DNA of 64,000 nucleotides from Hymenopellis radicata. Taxonomy: Eukaryota; Basidiomycota; Agaricomycetes; Agaricales; Physalacriaceae. Both the position numbers and the translations under genes were made by a program. The stretch lies in the NCBI GenBank assembly GCA_015501595.1, contig JADNRX010000178.1, positions 1-64,000 of the forward strand. The letters are read 5' to 3'. Of this stretch, positions 11,298 through 25,376 are shown piece after piece. The notes under the pieces are model-generated. The model did no database searches. It was not told the DNA's origin and worked only from the letters and a program-made list of their open reading frames with translations. Every line of letters begins with the position of its first letter. Position 1 is the first letter of the stretch.

Positions 11298-12955
11298 ATG
11301 TCTGATTTGCAGTTTGATTGTATCGTCGTGGGGTCCGGGCACGCCGGTAGCTGCGCGGCTCTGAGCGCTGTAGAGTCGGGATGCAAGAAAGGCAGGCCTT
11401 TTCAATATTGTGTATGATCAGTGATTTTGATTCTAGCGATATACAGTTTTAATGATCGACAAGTGCCCCCCGGCTTGGGCTGGGGGAAACGGATATTTCA
11501 CGGCTGGGGCGCATAGGACTGTACACGCAGGACTTGATGATCTGCTGTCAATAGTGAACAACGTTTCTCCGGACATGGTCGCTCGTATTGACATGGACGC
11601 CTACACTCGTGATGATTTTATCGGCGATATTATGCGTCTCGGAAGCGGAAAATCGGACGTTGCTCTGGTGAACGCGCTCGTGGACAACTCGCGATCTGCA
11701 ATCGACTGGCTGGCCAGGGTGGCGCGTGTTCCGTTTATGTTCTCGTTCAATCGCCAAGCCTATGAAGTCGACGGAAGACAGCGGTTTTGGGGTGGCATGG
11801 TTTTGAGTGTTCAGGATGGAGGAAAAGGTCTTATTGCTGCCCACCAGGCTGCTCTCGCGGCGGCCGGGGTTACGCTTTGGTTCAGTACTTCCTGTCAGGA
11901 AATCCTTCTCGGCGAGGACGCAATAGCGGGACTTGTTGTCAGAAGAGATGGTGTTGAGCTAAAGGTCCAATCACCGGCGGTCATCCTTGCCGCGGGGGGT
12001 TTCGAAGCTAACCCCGCAATGAGGGCACATCATCTAGGCCCGGGGTGGGAGAAAGCCAAAGTAGGTTCCTCGAGCTCTTGTCGGAAATATCTCGACTTAA
12101 GTCGTGGATCAGGTTCGCGGAACGCCGTACAATACTGGGGAAGTGATCCTTCTGGCTAAAGCTATCGGTGCGAGGCTAGCGGGTGACTGGCAAGGGTGTC
12201 ATAGCACCGCTTGGGACGCAAACGCCGCAGATGACCGCGGCGACAAGGTCATGACGAACCAGTATACCAAGTCTGGGTACCCCTTAGGCGTTATGGTTAA
12301 CGCGCGGGGTGAACGTTTCGTTGATGAAGGGGAGGATTTCCGTAACTATACATATGCCAAGTTTGGTCGCGCAATCTTGCTTCAGCCAGGAGGATATGCT
12401 TTCCAGATTTGGGACAACCAGGTTCTCCATGCCCTGCGCAAGGAGGAATATGGCGAACAAGTCGTGCAGAGAATCATGGCCGACACCCTGGAGGACCTGG
12501 CGAAGAAGCTCTCACCCCTGGGACTAGAGGATGTGGAGTCCTTCGTGAAGACGATCACGGAGTTCAATTCAGCGACTGCAGCTTTCCAGGCAGAGCATCC
12601 GGAAAAGAAGTGGGACCCGGCTGTGAAGGATGGTCTTTCGTCACAGAGCACCCACTCCTCTCCCGCTCTTCCAAAGTCGAATTGGGCGCTTCCAATTAAC
12701 CAGGCGCCGTTTATGGCGGTCAAGGTAGGATGCGGTATCACGTTTACCTTTGGAGGTCTGGCAATTGATCCGGACACTGCTGGTGTTATCAACGACGCGA
12801 CGGGTCGTTCTATTCGCGGTCTGTTCTGTACTGGGGAGATGGTTGGTGGTTTGTTCTATTCAAACTATCCTGGAGGGAGCGGGTTGACCGCGGGGGCCGT
12901 GTTTGGGCGCAAGGCTGGTGCTGAGGCTGCCAAGTTGTGCATTTTGTCTACTTGA
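11298..12955 (+). CDS. FAD-dependent oxidoreductase (fumarate reductase / TcuA-like)
   Basis: Flavoprotein of the fumarate reductase/succinate dehydrogenase superfamily, nearest in feel to bacterial tricarballylate dehydrogenase TcuA. Start at 11298 gives MSDLQFDCIVVGSGHAGSCA, the dinucleotide-binding GxGxxG (VGSGHAG). After an intron at 11392-11446 the frame continues LMIDKCPPAWAGGNGYFTAGA, the usual FAD-contact loop. Further blocks are AVILAAGGFEAN, SGYPLGVMVNARGERFVDEG, and at the C-terminus TFGGLAIDPDTAGVI and GLFCTGEMVGGLFYSNYPGGSGLTAGAVFGRKAG, the closing FAD motif. A second intron lies at about 12061-12111. The first intron appears to start with GC rather than GT. Substrate unknown; no neighbouring pathway gene gives a hint. 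No signal peptide, so probably cytosolic. Confidence 0.85.
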
Positions 12956-13179
12956 GAAATAAATATTGCAATCCGACTGAGAATTGGTACTAATAGTATT
13001 ACAGGCCCCCTCAGGAACAGGCTACTTATGGTACAAGGGGAATGCAATCATGATTAGTAACAGTTTCGACCGTCACCTACTTTGTTGCTGCTCGTTCCGA
13101 CGTGAGCTCACATGGCAATACTTTCCAATTGCGCATGTCATGAAAAACCCAGCGCGCTACGTTGGGAACGGCATCCCAC

Positions 13180-14440
13180 GAAATGATCAACGATCGTAGC
13201 CAAAAAAGTGCGGCACGGGACTGGGTAGTGAAGACGCGATCGAGGAGCCACGAACTGTGATGCTCGTTCTACAAGTCTTCGGAGACCTGGAGCGCGAGAA
13301 AATCGTAATGCATCGGAGGGTAGTGTCATCAAATATTTTAGGTAAGAGAGACAGAGAATGAGGCGGCGGCATCGCAATGGCTGAAGTCCGAGTTCGGTGA
13401 AGAGAACAGATATTGACGATCATGTTCCCAACCCCAAAATGCGACGCAATGTTGAGATTTGCACCGACTCTAAGATAGACAGTGCGGCGTCGTCGATGTC
13501 AGGGGAGATGTCGGCGCCGTGGATGAGGTGGCAGCCCACCAGAGCGGTATAGAGTTGGACTCTGTGGGGGGATATTTCCACGGCCGACGTGCAGCTCGAG
13601 GGCGAAAAGACCTCCATAAGCGCACGATTGTGCGACCTCCGCCTTGTCTTTATAATGCTTTGCAAAGATGTTGCGCGGCGTTGAGTTGAAGGTGACGCCG
13701 ACGTAGGTCTCCTCGCGCTTTAATGGGATGGGGATGCCGTCGAAGGTGAAGTGCTCCATAGCCTTGTTGAAGGAGCGGAAGACCATCATGGAGGACTTGC
13801 CCGCGCTCTAATTGGAAAGCGAATTGAGATGAGCCTGCGGCCCCACATGCGACTCTCAAAGCACAATGAGGTCTTCAGCGTGTTCGAGATGTGGAGAGAA
13901 GGGCCGTCGAGAGGTAGTGAGAGAGTGGACAGGAAGATATTCCAGAGTGTTGGCGAAGCAGGGTCGCCCATGAGCGGCGGCACTCAGCACAAAGACTTAC
14001 TGTAAAATCATCAGAGATGTATCCATCGGCTTTGACGAAATAGGTCATTTCGCATAGAGCATACGAACCCAGTCGAAATATTGGCTGGTGAGTTGACCAG
14101 CTTCAGCCATGATTCATTGACGCGAACGCGTTCGAGATGTCAACGAAAGCGACATATAGCGTTTTGCCTCTAGCTCGTGTCTGCTCTATTAGGGTGCTCA
14201 GGATAAAGATATTGTTATTCCTACGATAGGTGGCGGAAACCGTTCTGAGAAGGTGGTAAAATGTTAGCGTCATCAACGGCGCGCGTCAGCTTGAAGCGAA
14301 ACACAGTAAGCAACTCTGCAGGCCGATGCCGTGATATTCCTTCAGGTCGTGCAGGTTGCGTTTGGGTCCGGTCTTGGGAATAAAAGTCAAGGAGCATCAA
14401 AAGTAGGAGCCTCGTTGATCGCGGTGACGTAGCGACCCAA
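13180..14440 (-). mobile_element. Decayed non-LTR retrotransposon reverse transcriptase
   Basis: Reading the minus strand from 14440 downwards gives the ordered blocks of a fungal LINE-type reverse transcriptase in changing frames: LTFIPKTGPKRNLHDLKEYHG (about 14390-14330), NILPPSQNGFR (about 14265-14235), TLYVAFVDISNAFASMN (about 14170-14115), a GDPASPTLWNIFLS palm block (about 13970-13925), MMVFRSFNKAMEHFTFDGIPIP and TYVGVTF (13789-13690), then the thumb-like RILGLGT (13425) and LCLSYLKYLMTLP (about 13350-13310). The expected YADD-type active-site block is not recognisable between 13925 and 13800, and stops and shifts occur throughout, so the copy is dead. Neither endonuclease domain, UTR, poly-A tail nor target duplication could be delimited, so the ends are approximate. 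About 140 bases separate it from the PLD start. Confidence 0.78.
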
Positions 14441-14580
14441 CTACAAAATTCAAGTTGATCACGTTAGCCTGAGCTTTCCCACTTTCCTTCATTCTTGTTA
14501 TCCCACTTTTTATTCTCCGCATTTCCTATTGTTTCAGCAGGCTATTTGACTGGGTTCCCAGTGTTGTCTAGCAGGGAACC

Positions 14581-17500
14581 ATGACGATTCACCTTGCAGA
14601 CGTCGTGAACCAAGCTGTGCAGCACGGCAAGGCGGATGGACATGCAACGGAAAGCATTTCAGACGGAGGCGCGGCCTCCTCGAGTTCCGCTAGTCCGACA
14701 CCGCGTATGCCCAGTCGCGATTTGCCGCAACAACGTGTCGCTCATTTCCAAACTCCACCAATGACGCCCTCGATGAGGACAGGACCGCCGCGTTCGCTGT
14801 CCTACAGCTATTCTACGCCAAATTCACCCGCAGGATCGCGCAGCAATTCCAAGCAAGAGACCAACGAGATGATCACTGACACGGTCAACGAGCAGGGCGA
14901 ATTTCCCTTTCTCTCGCCACCCTCCGACTTTCGCGACGCATTCGAGAACCGTAATGGCGTGGTAGACAAGAAGGGAAAGAAAAGGGAGAGCAAGATTATA
15001 GACGAGAGCTGGAATCCACTCAAGTGGTTCCACGACTCGCCAAGGGAAGAGAAGGACGGTTTCAACTTTGACGACAAGCCTTCGGCTCCACAATCCACAG
15101 ACCAGAACCATACAGATTCTGAGGAAGTGTCAAAGTTGCCGCCGTCAGGTTTAAAACGCGCCTCGTCTTCACCGCCCGATCGCAAGTCAATAGGCCCCCC
15201 AAAGTGGGGAAGGCTTCGCTCTCTCATTCCCAATGTCGCTCTCCCGCACGGCAAGAGCCCAGTGATTTCCGGGCCGTCCGCCGTCACGTCCAATGCCGTC
15301 AACATTACCGACGAGCTCATCACCGGCGGTCTATCGACGCTCATGCTCCGCCTCTGGTTCGAACGGGATGAGTACGACCAGCGTCGCATCCCCATCCTCT
15401 TCCATCGTCTCCGAATTCGCATAACCGACAGCCTACATCCTCTACACGGCCACAAATCCGTGTTTCGCATCGAATGCGAGTACGCTAATGGTGCCGCGCG
15501 ATGGGTAGTTTACCGACAACTACGTGACTTCATCTCCCTCCACTACCATTACAGTCTTTCGAACGCGTATCGCCGCAATGTCGAGAAGATGCCCGAGTTC
15601 CCAAAGACTAGTAAGCATCTTTCATTGTTGTGTCGGCGTTTTTAATCCGGTCTAGGTCTGCCATATTTCAAGTTCCTTCAAAAGGAAGGTAGAGAAGTCG
15701 GACATGCAGACTTTGCTCGTCTGCAGCGCGAAGCAATGGAAAATTACCTTCTTGATCTCATTCGTGCAGTTGTAAGTTTTCAAGTTGCTGTCAATGGTCA
15801 GAACTTACGCGTTATTTAGATGTTCCATCCTGCTTCGAACCGTCTCGCCGGCTTTCTGGAAATAAGCGCGCTATCAATGAACTTGTCCCATTCTGGCGGT
15901 GCACAGTACAAGGCCGGTTATTTACGAATTGAACCGATGGACAAGAATAGCGGGTTCGGCCGCAAGGGCGCCGGTTGGCGAGCCAAACACGAGTCAAGAT
16001 GGTGCGCGATACGAGAAAGTTATCTTGTTGCACTCGAAGAACCTGGAGAGGTAACCGGTTCATGTACTATATCCACAACTAACTGACGTTTCATCTAGTT
16101 AAACGTGTGGGATTGCTTCTTATTGGACTCTGACTTCAAGATAGAGCGACCGAAACGCTACTATCGACAAGGATTGAACCTTCTTCATGTTGACACTACA
16201 TCTCACGAGGAAGAACCGAACGGACATGCGAACCGAGTAGATACCTTCGAGGACGGGGAGCGTATGTCCTTGATAGGATCAATCAAGGGCAAATTCAGTC
16301 GCGCATTCCGCCGCAATCAGAGCGAGCACTTCCCTTCATCTGCCCCCAATGGAGCTCCCGCTCTTCCCAGGGCCTCTTCCTCCTCCTCCTCTTCGTCTGT
16401 TTCTTCTAGGGCACCTGCACCCATGCTTGATCCCTCGACGCACATGAACCCTTTAGCTGCTTCTGATCATCCGGAGGATCCAGGAAATACCGAGCAGCCA
16501 TGGGCAGACAAGAAGAAGAAACGGAAGACCGCGCAGGACGTGTCGAAGCATACGTTCTACATATCCAACTCTCAGATGAGGTTGAAGCTGTATGCTCGCA
16601 ACGAGGTTCGTCCATACTGTGCGTGAATCTACAGCCGCTAATTGAGACCTGCAGAGGCAAATGCTGCAATGGATCACTGCCTTCGAGCGTGTCGCCGCAA
16701 CCTCGCACTATACTGGGACCAACAGGTTCGACAGTTTTTCTCCAATCAGACTCAATGTCGCTGCTCAGTGGCTAGTTGATGGTGTGCGTATAATTTCTAT
16801 TTGACTTGTATCGTGTGGTTAAATGTCACGACAGCGCGACTACTTCTGGAATCTGTCCCGGGCCGTCATGCTTGCTCGAGAAACGATATACATACATGAC
16901 TGGTGGCTGTCACCCGGTCAGTCTATTCTACTTATCAACCCATCTCGTCGTTCATGCAGACTCCACAGAACTGCAACTCAGACGTCCGAACAAGGACCGC
17001 TACCGGCTTGATCATCTTCTTGAGAGGAAAGCTAAAGAGGGTGTCAAAGTTTTCATCATTGTCTAGTAAGCGACAATTTCGTCAGGCTACGTTAGTTATT
17101 GCTGATAGCCTGCTCAGCAAGGAAGTTTCGAGCCGCACGACCCCCACCGATAGCAAGTCAGTTCCTGTTCTTGATGTCCACCTAACACCCAATTAACTGG
17201 CGTGGTAGTTATACTAAACAGCGCATGTCATCATTGCATCCAAACATCATGGTTCAGAGGTCGCCCTCACACTTCCAAACTGGTACTTTCTATTGGGCAC
17301 ATGTACGTGGAAGTAAGACAAACGCAAATCATTATCCTCATCCAAGTTTTAGCATGAGAAGTTGTGCGTCATTGATCAAGCTATCGCCTTCATGGGCGGA
17401 CTTGATCTATGCTTCGGACGGTATGCGAAACATCGATAGTACCTAGTTCGTACTCACAATCGCCAGGTGGGATACGCCGCAGCACGTTCTTACTGATGAC

Positions 17501-20435
17501 CAAGAGGACACAGAAAGCTCTGAGATTTGGCCAGGCAAGGATTATAGTAATGCACGTGTGCTGGACTTCCACACCCTTGCCAAGCCTGAAGAGGATATGT
17601 ACGACCGTACGAAAGTCCCGAGGATGCCCTGGTTCGTCCTGTTCCAACCCTCTGCCTGTTGTAGGTATTCAACTATGTTAGGCACGATGTTGGTATGCAA
17701 GTCGTAGGACAACCTGCCCGAGATCTTGCTCGTCATTTCGTCCAGAGGTACGTTTCTAAAAAAAAGTTGTGCATGATCTCGCTAACACTGCGCGCGTTTA
17801 GATGGAACTATCTTTTACGAATCAAGGTACGTCCAGGAGAGCATTCGGGTCCTCAGTTCCACTCATGGCGTCATAGAACCATTCTCGTGCAATGCCTTTC
17901 TTGCTGCCTCCCCCAGAGTTTAGGCCTGGAGAGTTGACTCAGTTGGGCTTGACGGGGACCTGTGAAATGCAGATCTGTCGTTCGGCAGGACCTTGGTCTC
18001 TTGGGACGCCCGACAAAACTGAGCATTCCATTCAGAATGCATATCTGAAGGGTTGGTCATTCATTTCTCCGTGTGAAACATGAATTGACACCTCGAGCGA
18101 TTTAGCCATTCAGATGTCGGAGCACTTCGTCTACATCGAAAACCAGTTCTTCATAACGTCGTGAGTTTGTTCTTTGCTGAAGTATCACCTTTGTCCTAAA
18201 GCGTGTCAAGGACTGTCGTAAACGATGTCAAGGTCGAGAACAAGATTGGAGACGCCCTTGTGCATCGTATAATACGCGCTCATCGGGACCGCACGCCTTG
18301 GAAGTGTTGCATCGTGATTCCTCTGCTACCCGGCTTTGCCTTCCCTGTTGAACATAGTGATGGCAGTTCGGTACGTTCTCCATAAAGTCATATTTTTGGT
18401 CGTTCATGCGGGCCTGTCCAGATTCGCATTATTCTCGAATGTCAGAACCGTACAATAGTCCGTGGTCCAAACTCTATATTCTCTAGACTCAGGAAAGAAG
18501 GCATCGATCCTGACGATTACATTTGTGTCTTTTCTCTCCGTAACTGGGGCAAGCTTAGAGACATCCTTACCACTGAACAGGTATGTTCGATAGTCTTATA
18601 CTCGCTCGATGTCGCTCATCTATATCAGGTCTACATCCACGGGAAAGTGTGCATTGTCGATGACCGGCTAGCAATCATAGGGAGCGCTAATATTAACGAA
18701 CGATCTCAGAGGGGGATCGTGACTCTGAATTGGCTGCTGTGATTCGCGATACAGACATGATTGATTGGTCAGTACTTTTGGTGTTTATCCGGCGTTGGCT
18801 TAACCGATTGCAGTACTATGGCTGGAAAACCTTTTAAGGTTGGACGTTTCGCACACACCCTGCGAGTCAGGTTGATGAAGGAACATGCTGGCATTGATGT
18901 TGATGCGTGCTATGAGGACGACCTGATGGCCCATGACCCCGTCAAACCTGAGCACGAACAAGAACCTTGGGATCCCGATGCTGAACAGCAGTACGGTGTG
19001 GAAGGTGGTGTCACAAAAGTGAAGCCCTCTCATCAGACTGCGACAGCTTCTTTATTACGGACTGGCCTCGATGGAGTTGCACAGGGTGAGATTTATTGAA
19101 TTTTTTTTGACGTGGACTCATGATTGAATAGTGGTCCATGGATCGGGGGAAGCTGGCTCAACAACGGGCGGCAAAGTGTTAAACAAATTGCACATTGACA
19201 GAGAGGCTGCGGCTGATGTTGGAGACGAGACCCTGCACGAAGAACGCAAAACATTCTCTCGCGAAGGCGAACAGGTCCCAGGCTTTGCCTCGGCTGTCGT
19301 TCCCACTTTGGAAGAAAAGATCGTGGAAGAGCAGTTGTTAGCCTCCGGAGACGGTTATGAATCCCATTCCGAACTTCAAGAGAGCGAAAGCGAAGCAGGA
19401 GCCAGCTATGCATCCAGCAATGGCGCGCCCGCCCAGCCTCGGACACCGAATGGCGATCTTTTCGGGGCGCCTGCCGACGCGTCGAAGTCGGCGAAAACGG
19501 ACGATCAGCCTCCTCATTCACGCTCAGGTGTCGATGGTTTTACCGAAGAGGAACGTGCGGCTCCGAGAGCTCGTTCTACCATACGGAGACACTTGACTAG
19601 TAAACTAGGGAGTAAGACTTGGACTGTTACAGCTAAACGACCTCATGTGGATCCCGACGCCTTCGAAGACCCGGTGTCCGACTCTTTTTGGAAAGAAGTG
19701 TGGGTGGCGTGTGCAGTTTATAATGTATGTTCTTCGATTTCGCCTATATTCACCAACAAAGCTGATGACTGAATTCCCCGAACAGACGGAAATATTTCGG
19801 AAAGTGTTCCATGCCGTGCCGGATGACTTGGTCACGACGTGGAAACAATATAAAGAATTTGTGATGCACCACGAAAGGCTAAATAAGCCTGTCAGTGCTG
19901 CGTTATTTTCTTGATTTTCCGGTACTGACATATCGATTAGCCTCGGGATTCGAACACGCCGGAGGCAGTCGGACGAGTTCCTTCGGAGACTGGCGATGAG
20001 AATGCACCTTCTGACGCGGGCGAAAACCTTGCTGAGCATCTAGTAGATGATGGTGTGCATCCGAATGAGGACACGACTACGGACCCTGAGATGAGCAGCA
20101 CCCCGGGTCTGGAGAAAGAGCCGAGTCGGTCTCGCAGTCGTGCGACTAGAGGTGTCGAGCCTTTTACGAAGGGAGAGAGGGAGGAGATGGAGAAGCTTCT
20201 TGGCGAGTTGTGTGGGCATCTTGGTTCGTGGATTATCGATATTGCTCTAGATCTTTCTGTGAACTGACGTGGGTGCGCGCAGTTTTGTATCCGACGCGAT
20301 TCTTGGAGGGTGAGGATGTTGCGAACAACTTTTTGTTCAATGCCGATCGGTGAGTGGTGGTGCTTATTAGTGCTAGCGCGCAGGGTGCTTATTTTGTTTT
20401 TCTCTAGGCTTATGCCGCTCCCTATCTATGATTGA
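14581..20435 (+). CDS. PLD1: Phospholipase D1-type (PX-PH-PLD), one-base frame break
   Basis: Hydrolyses phosphatidylcholine to phosphatidic acid at membranes. The N-terminus is long and Ser/Pro-rich; a PX domain follows (RLRIRITDSLHPLHGHKSVFR, then RWVVYRQLRDFISLHYHYSL, about 15410-15600, continuing in the next exon with LPYFKFLQKEGRE). A PH domain includes WCAIRESYLVALEEPGE (about 16000-16050) and FYISNSQMRLKLYARNE. The first catalytic HKD is in HHEKLCVIDQAIAFMGGLDL (about 17345-17410); the second is HGKVCIVDDRLAIIGSANIN (about 18640-18700). About 16 short introns. Directly after the second HKD, a run of five G at 18711-18715 breaks the frame: the sense DRDSELAAVIRD resumes one base out of phase with no intron available, suggesting a missing G. 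A long acidic C-terminal extension ends NADRLMPLPIYD at 20435. The upstream 14463-14525 stretch is pyrimidine-rich. Confidence 0.88.
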
Positions 20436-22071
<1,636 letters not shown>

Positions 22072-22889
22072 GGAAAAGATGTGGTCGATGATCAAGTTGA
22101 AGTTTAGAAAACTTGACTCGATGCCCTTATCTAATCGGTGGGTTCGGTCCGGTTCTGGAGGAAGTCGAAAATGTCACCTAGAACTTGAATGTTGGTTTGC
22201 AGGCCATTTATGCTGAGATTTATCGTACACCCTTTCTTGCACGGTCCCCTACGTGGATGTATAGCAGTACATCCTAGTGAAAATACGCATTCAGGGCTGT
22301 ATGGACGAGAATGGGCATGAACGTCTATTGAAGGGTCACGAGAACAGGCAATTAGGACGTGCTCGGGTTCAAGCTCAAGTCCGTTGGACCCGTCGCTAAA
22401 GCGCGTCGTATAGTCGCGTCGCTCGGTCTTTCTTGCGCTTCCTTTGGATTCACTATATGAACACGCGTCGAGAACTTTACTCAGTCGTGAAGTGCGCGAA
22501 CCAATGGGAAATTCCAGAAAGAAATGACCACTCAAACCACATCCATCAAGGCTGTGAGCGCCACACAAGCATGCTCGTCAGTAATAACGGTTTGCATGTG
22601 GCGGATGAGCGGTTGCCATGACCGCTCTCACAAACGGTCGTCCATTCAGCGCTCGACAGCTAAAGCCTCTCTTCGGCAATACTAAGAGATTCTGCTTGAA
22701 CGTTGATGCTTGGACAGGAGCCAGAGCCAGTGCGAAAAACCAAAAATAAACTAATAATTACATGATGCACGGAGATCGGGCTCCTTAGGCCGCAGCTCCA
22801 TCAACAATTCCACCCTCTTTCTTTACTTACGACGAGACCTCTTTTACACAAGGCACTCTGCCTGTAATTCGTTCTTTCATTTCGCCATC
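22072..22889. other. Divergent intergenic region between LYS1 and the amylase gene
   Basis: About 820 bases. A minus-strand open frame of 145 codons (22131-22568) is Cys-containing but has neither a signal peptide nor a recognisable domain; I judge it fortuitous. The side near 22740-22890 has AT-rich (AAAAATAAACTAATAATTA) and then pyrimidine-rich sequence, suitable for the amylase promoter. Confidence 0.5.
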
Positions 22890-24883
22890 ATGGTCCGCTC
22901 ATTATCAACATTACTCTCGCTTACGCTTCTCGCACCCGCCGCGTTTGCTGCGTCTGCCGATGACTGGAAGTCCCGCTCCATTTACCAAGTTCGTCCAAGT
23001 CTCTTGTCCATCATCCAAGACTGCTTATGCCTTTCTTTGCCAGCTTGTAACGGATAGATTCAATAATGTCAAAGACTCCTCTGCGTCGTGTAACTCGGAG
23101 GACCGCAAGTACTGTGGAGGCACGTACCAAGGAATTATCGACAAGTTGGACTATATCAAGGGCATGGGCTTTGACGCCATTTGGATCTCGCCTGTTGTCA
23201 AAAATGTAGACGGCGAGACGGCGAATGGCTTTGCCTATCATGGGTGCGTATTTACTGTACGCGCGCATCCAACGACTCATTGGTTATTTCTAGGTACTGG
23301 ACAGAGGACCTTAACTCTTTAAACTCCAATTTCGGCTCCGCTGACGATCTCAAGAGCTTGGCGACTGCTCTTCATGGCAAGGGCATGTACTTGATGGTCG
23401 ACGTTGTCGTGAACCAGTACGTTTAAAAACACATTCCGTTACTCCAAGCTAATTCTACAGTTTCGTCGCCAACCCTTCCGGCGCCTCCCTTCCTCAAACA
23501 TTCGACTACTCTTCCCTTCTCCCCCTCTCAGCATCATCGGACTTCCACCCAGAGTGCTTCATAACCGACTATAACAACCAGACGGACGTCGAGCAGTGCT
23601 GGCTTGGCGATGCTTCAATGCCTCTACTTGATGTCGACACGGAGAACTCTACCATTGCTCAAATATTCAACGACTGGGTTGGGAATCTCGTGAAGGAATA
23701 CAGCGTCGACGGTATTCGAATTGATACCGTGAAACATGTTCGCAAGGACTTCTGGCCTGCTTTCGCCTCTTCCGCCGGGGTGTTCACGATTGGCGAGGTA
23801 AGCCCATTGTGCCAACTCTATATTTAGCGTATAAACATTTCCAGGTCCTGAACGGTGATACCAGCTATGTTGCTAATTATACTGGTACGGTCAATGTCCT
23901 ACAATCGCGTCCATCAAGAACTCATTTCTTTCCACAGAGGTCCTCGACAATGTTCTCGATTACCCCACATGGTATCCTCTCACGCGGGCCTTCAACACCA
24001 CGTCTGGTTCCATGTCCGACTTGGCCACCCAGTACACTGCAGGACAGGGCGCGTTCAAGAATGGACTCTTCACGGCTGGCTCGTTCTTGGAGAATCAGGA
24101 TCAGGCGCGGTTCCAGTCTCATACTACGGACGACGGATTGGTGAAAAACGCCATCACTTGGACGTTCATCAACGATGCTATTCCCATCTTGTATTATGGA
24201 CAAGAGCAGGGTTACACGGGAGGCGAGGATCCGTATAATCGCGAGGCGTAAGTTACCTTGCCGTTGTCTCTGGATTGTCATTGACCAAGCTGTTCGCTTA
24301 GTCTGTGGTTCAGCGGATACGAGACTAGCAAGCCGCTTGTAGAGCACGTCACTTCGTTGAATGCTGCGAGGAAATTGGCCATCAGTGTCAACAAGGACTT
24401 TACGAGTACTGCTGTAAGTTGCCAATCATTCTGTGTTAGTCTTCGTACTCAGTGATTCGTCACAGTCCAAGTTCATCGGCCAATCTGACGAGAGCACATT
24501 GGCAATCTCCAAGCCACCTCTCTTGACGCTGTTGACCAATGCGGGTTCTTCAGGCTCTGCATCATGGAGCATCCCCAGTTCGGCCAGTTTGTTCTCCAAG
24601 GGCGACACTGTCGTCGACGTCGTGTCATGCAATACGTACACAGTTGATTCGAGCAGTGGCGATTTGTCTATCACGGCAAGCAGTGGATTGCCCAAGGTAA
24701 GCCCGTCACACGATCTAATACGCGTCTGCTCTTTCTGATGCTCTGTTACACTAGGTTATCGTCCCAAAATCGAAACTGGACGGAAGCGTCTGCTCGACGA
24801 CGACAGATGGCGCTTTGTCTGTTGCGGCGAACAGGACACTTCTTGTGGCGGCAGTCGCAGGGATATTTTTATCGATACTTTGA
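22890..24883 (+). CDS. GH13 alpha-amylase-like protein with likely GPI anchor
   Basis: Start at 22890 gives a signal peptide ([20 protein letters not shown]). The mature part follows the fungal GH13_1 order: [36 protein letters not shown], region I (DVVVNH, with the His codon split by the intron at 23419-23460), ECWLGD-type [16 protein letters not shown], region [12 protein letters not shown] with the Asp nucleophile, region III TIGEVLNGD with the acid/base Glu, then [17 protein letters not shown]. Region IV reads [10 protein letters not shown] (about 24088-24117) where typical alpha-amylases have the FLENHD/FVENHD form: the transition-state His is Gln, the Asp is kept. The C-terminus is Ser/Thr-rich, then a hydrophobic tail ([15 protein letters not shown]), as in GPI-anchored proteins. 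This combination recalls Aspergillus Agt-type GPI-anchored glucanotransferases acting on wall alpha-glucan (from memory). About eight introns. Confidence 0.88.
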
Positions 24884-25160
24884 AGTGCAAAAGGACAATT
24901 ATATAAGGGACGTTACATTTCTGGGACATTATAGTAGACTGTCGTTGTTAATCTGTAGTATATCAATGTGATAGATAGATAGACTTGAACAGGACTTGAA
25001 GGATCATTCAAGTTGGAATGACTTTCCATAATGGCCTGGAGTGTCTTCCTCCTACGAGGGCGGCAAAGCGCGTCTGAGGCAGACGCTGAGCTCTTGTCCT
25101 GCATACACAACACAATACCACTCCGGGTTCGTGGTGGTTATTCTGTCGACGGTAGCGGGA

Positions 25161-25300
25161 GATGGGTCGGATGCGCGACGCGCCAGATAAGATTGAAGAC
25201 GCGTTATAGATGGCGAGATCAAAGCGCCGATGATGGACATGCTTGCCATGTGTCTTCCCACGTACTGCTCTCCCTCATACCACACCATGAGACCGAGCTG
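25161..25300 (+). repeat. Inverted repeat copy A upstream of the P-loop pseudogene
   Basis: Matches the reverse complement of 29840-29998 with indels. Shared pieces include GACGCGCCAGA, CAAAGCGCCGATGATGGAC, and CTTCCCACGTACTGCT followed by CATACCACA. It ends about 75 bases before the start codon at 25377. Probably a duplicated 5' region. Confidence 0.75.
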
Positions 25301-25376
25301 CAAAGTGTGCGCCCAGCTGAACAGTCACGCACTGCTGTGACACCCTTGTGACGTTTTCCTTCTGCACACTTCCATC

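Noticed and set aside
12382..12792. 136-codon antisense frame in the FAD oxidoreductase
   Set aside because: Shadow of the coding strand; the sense strand carries clear FAD motifs.
22131..22568. 145-codon minus-strand open frame between LYS1 and the amylase gene
   Set aside because: No signal peptide, domain or splice context; composition as expected by chance in a GC-balanced promoter region.
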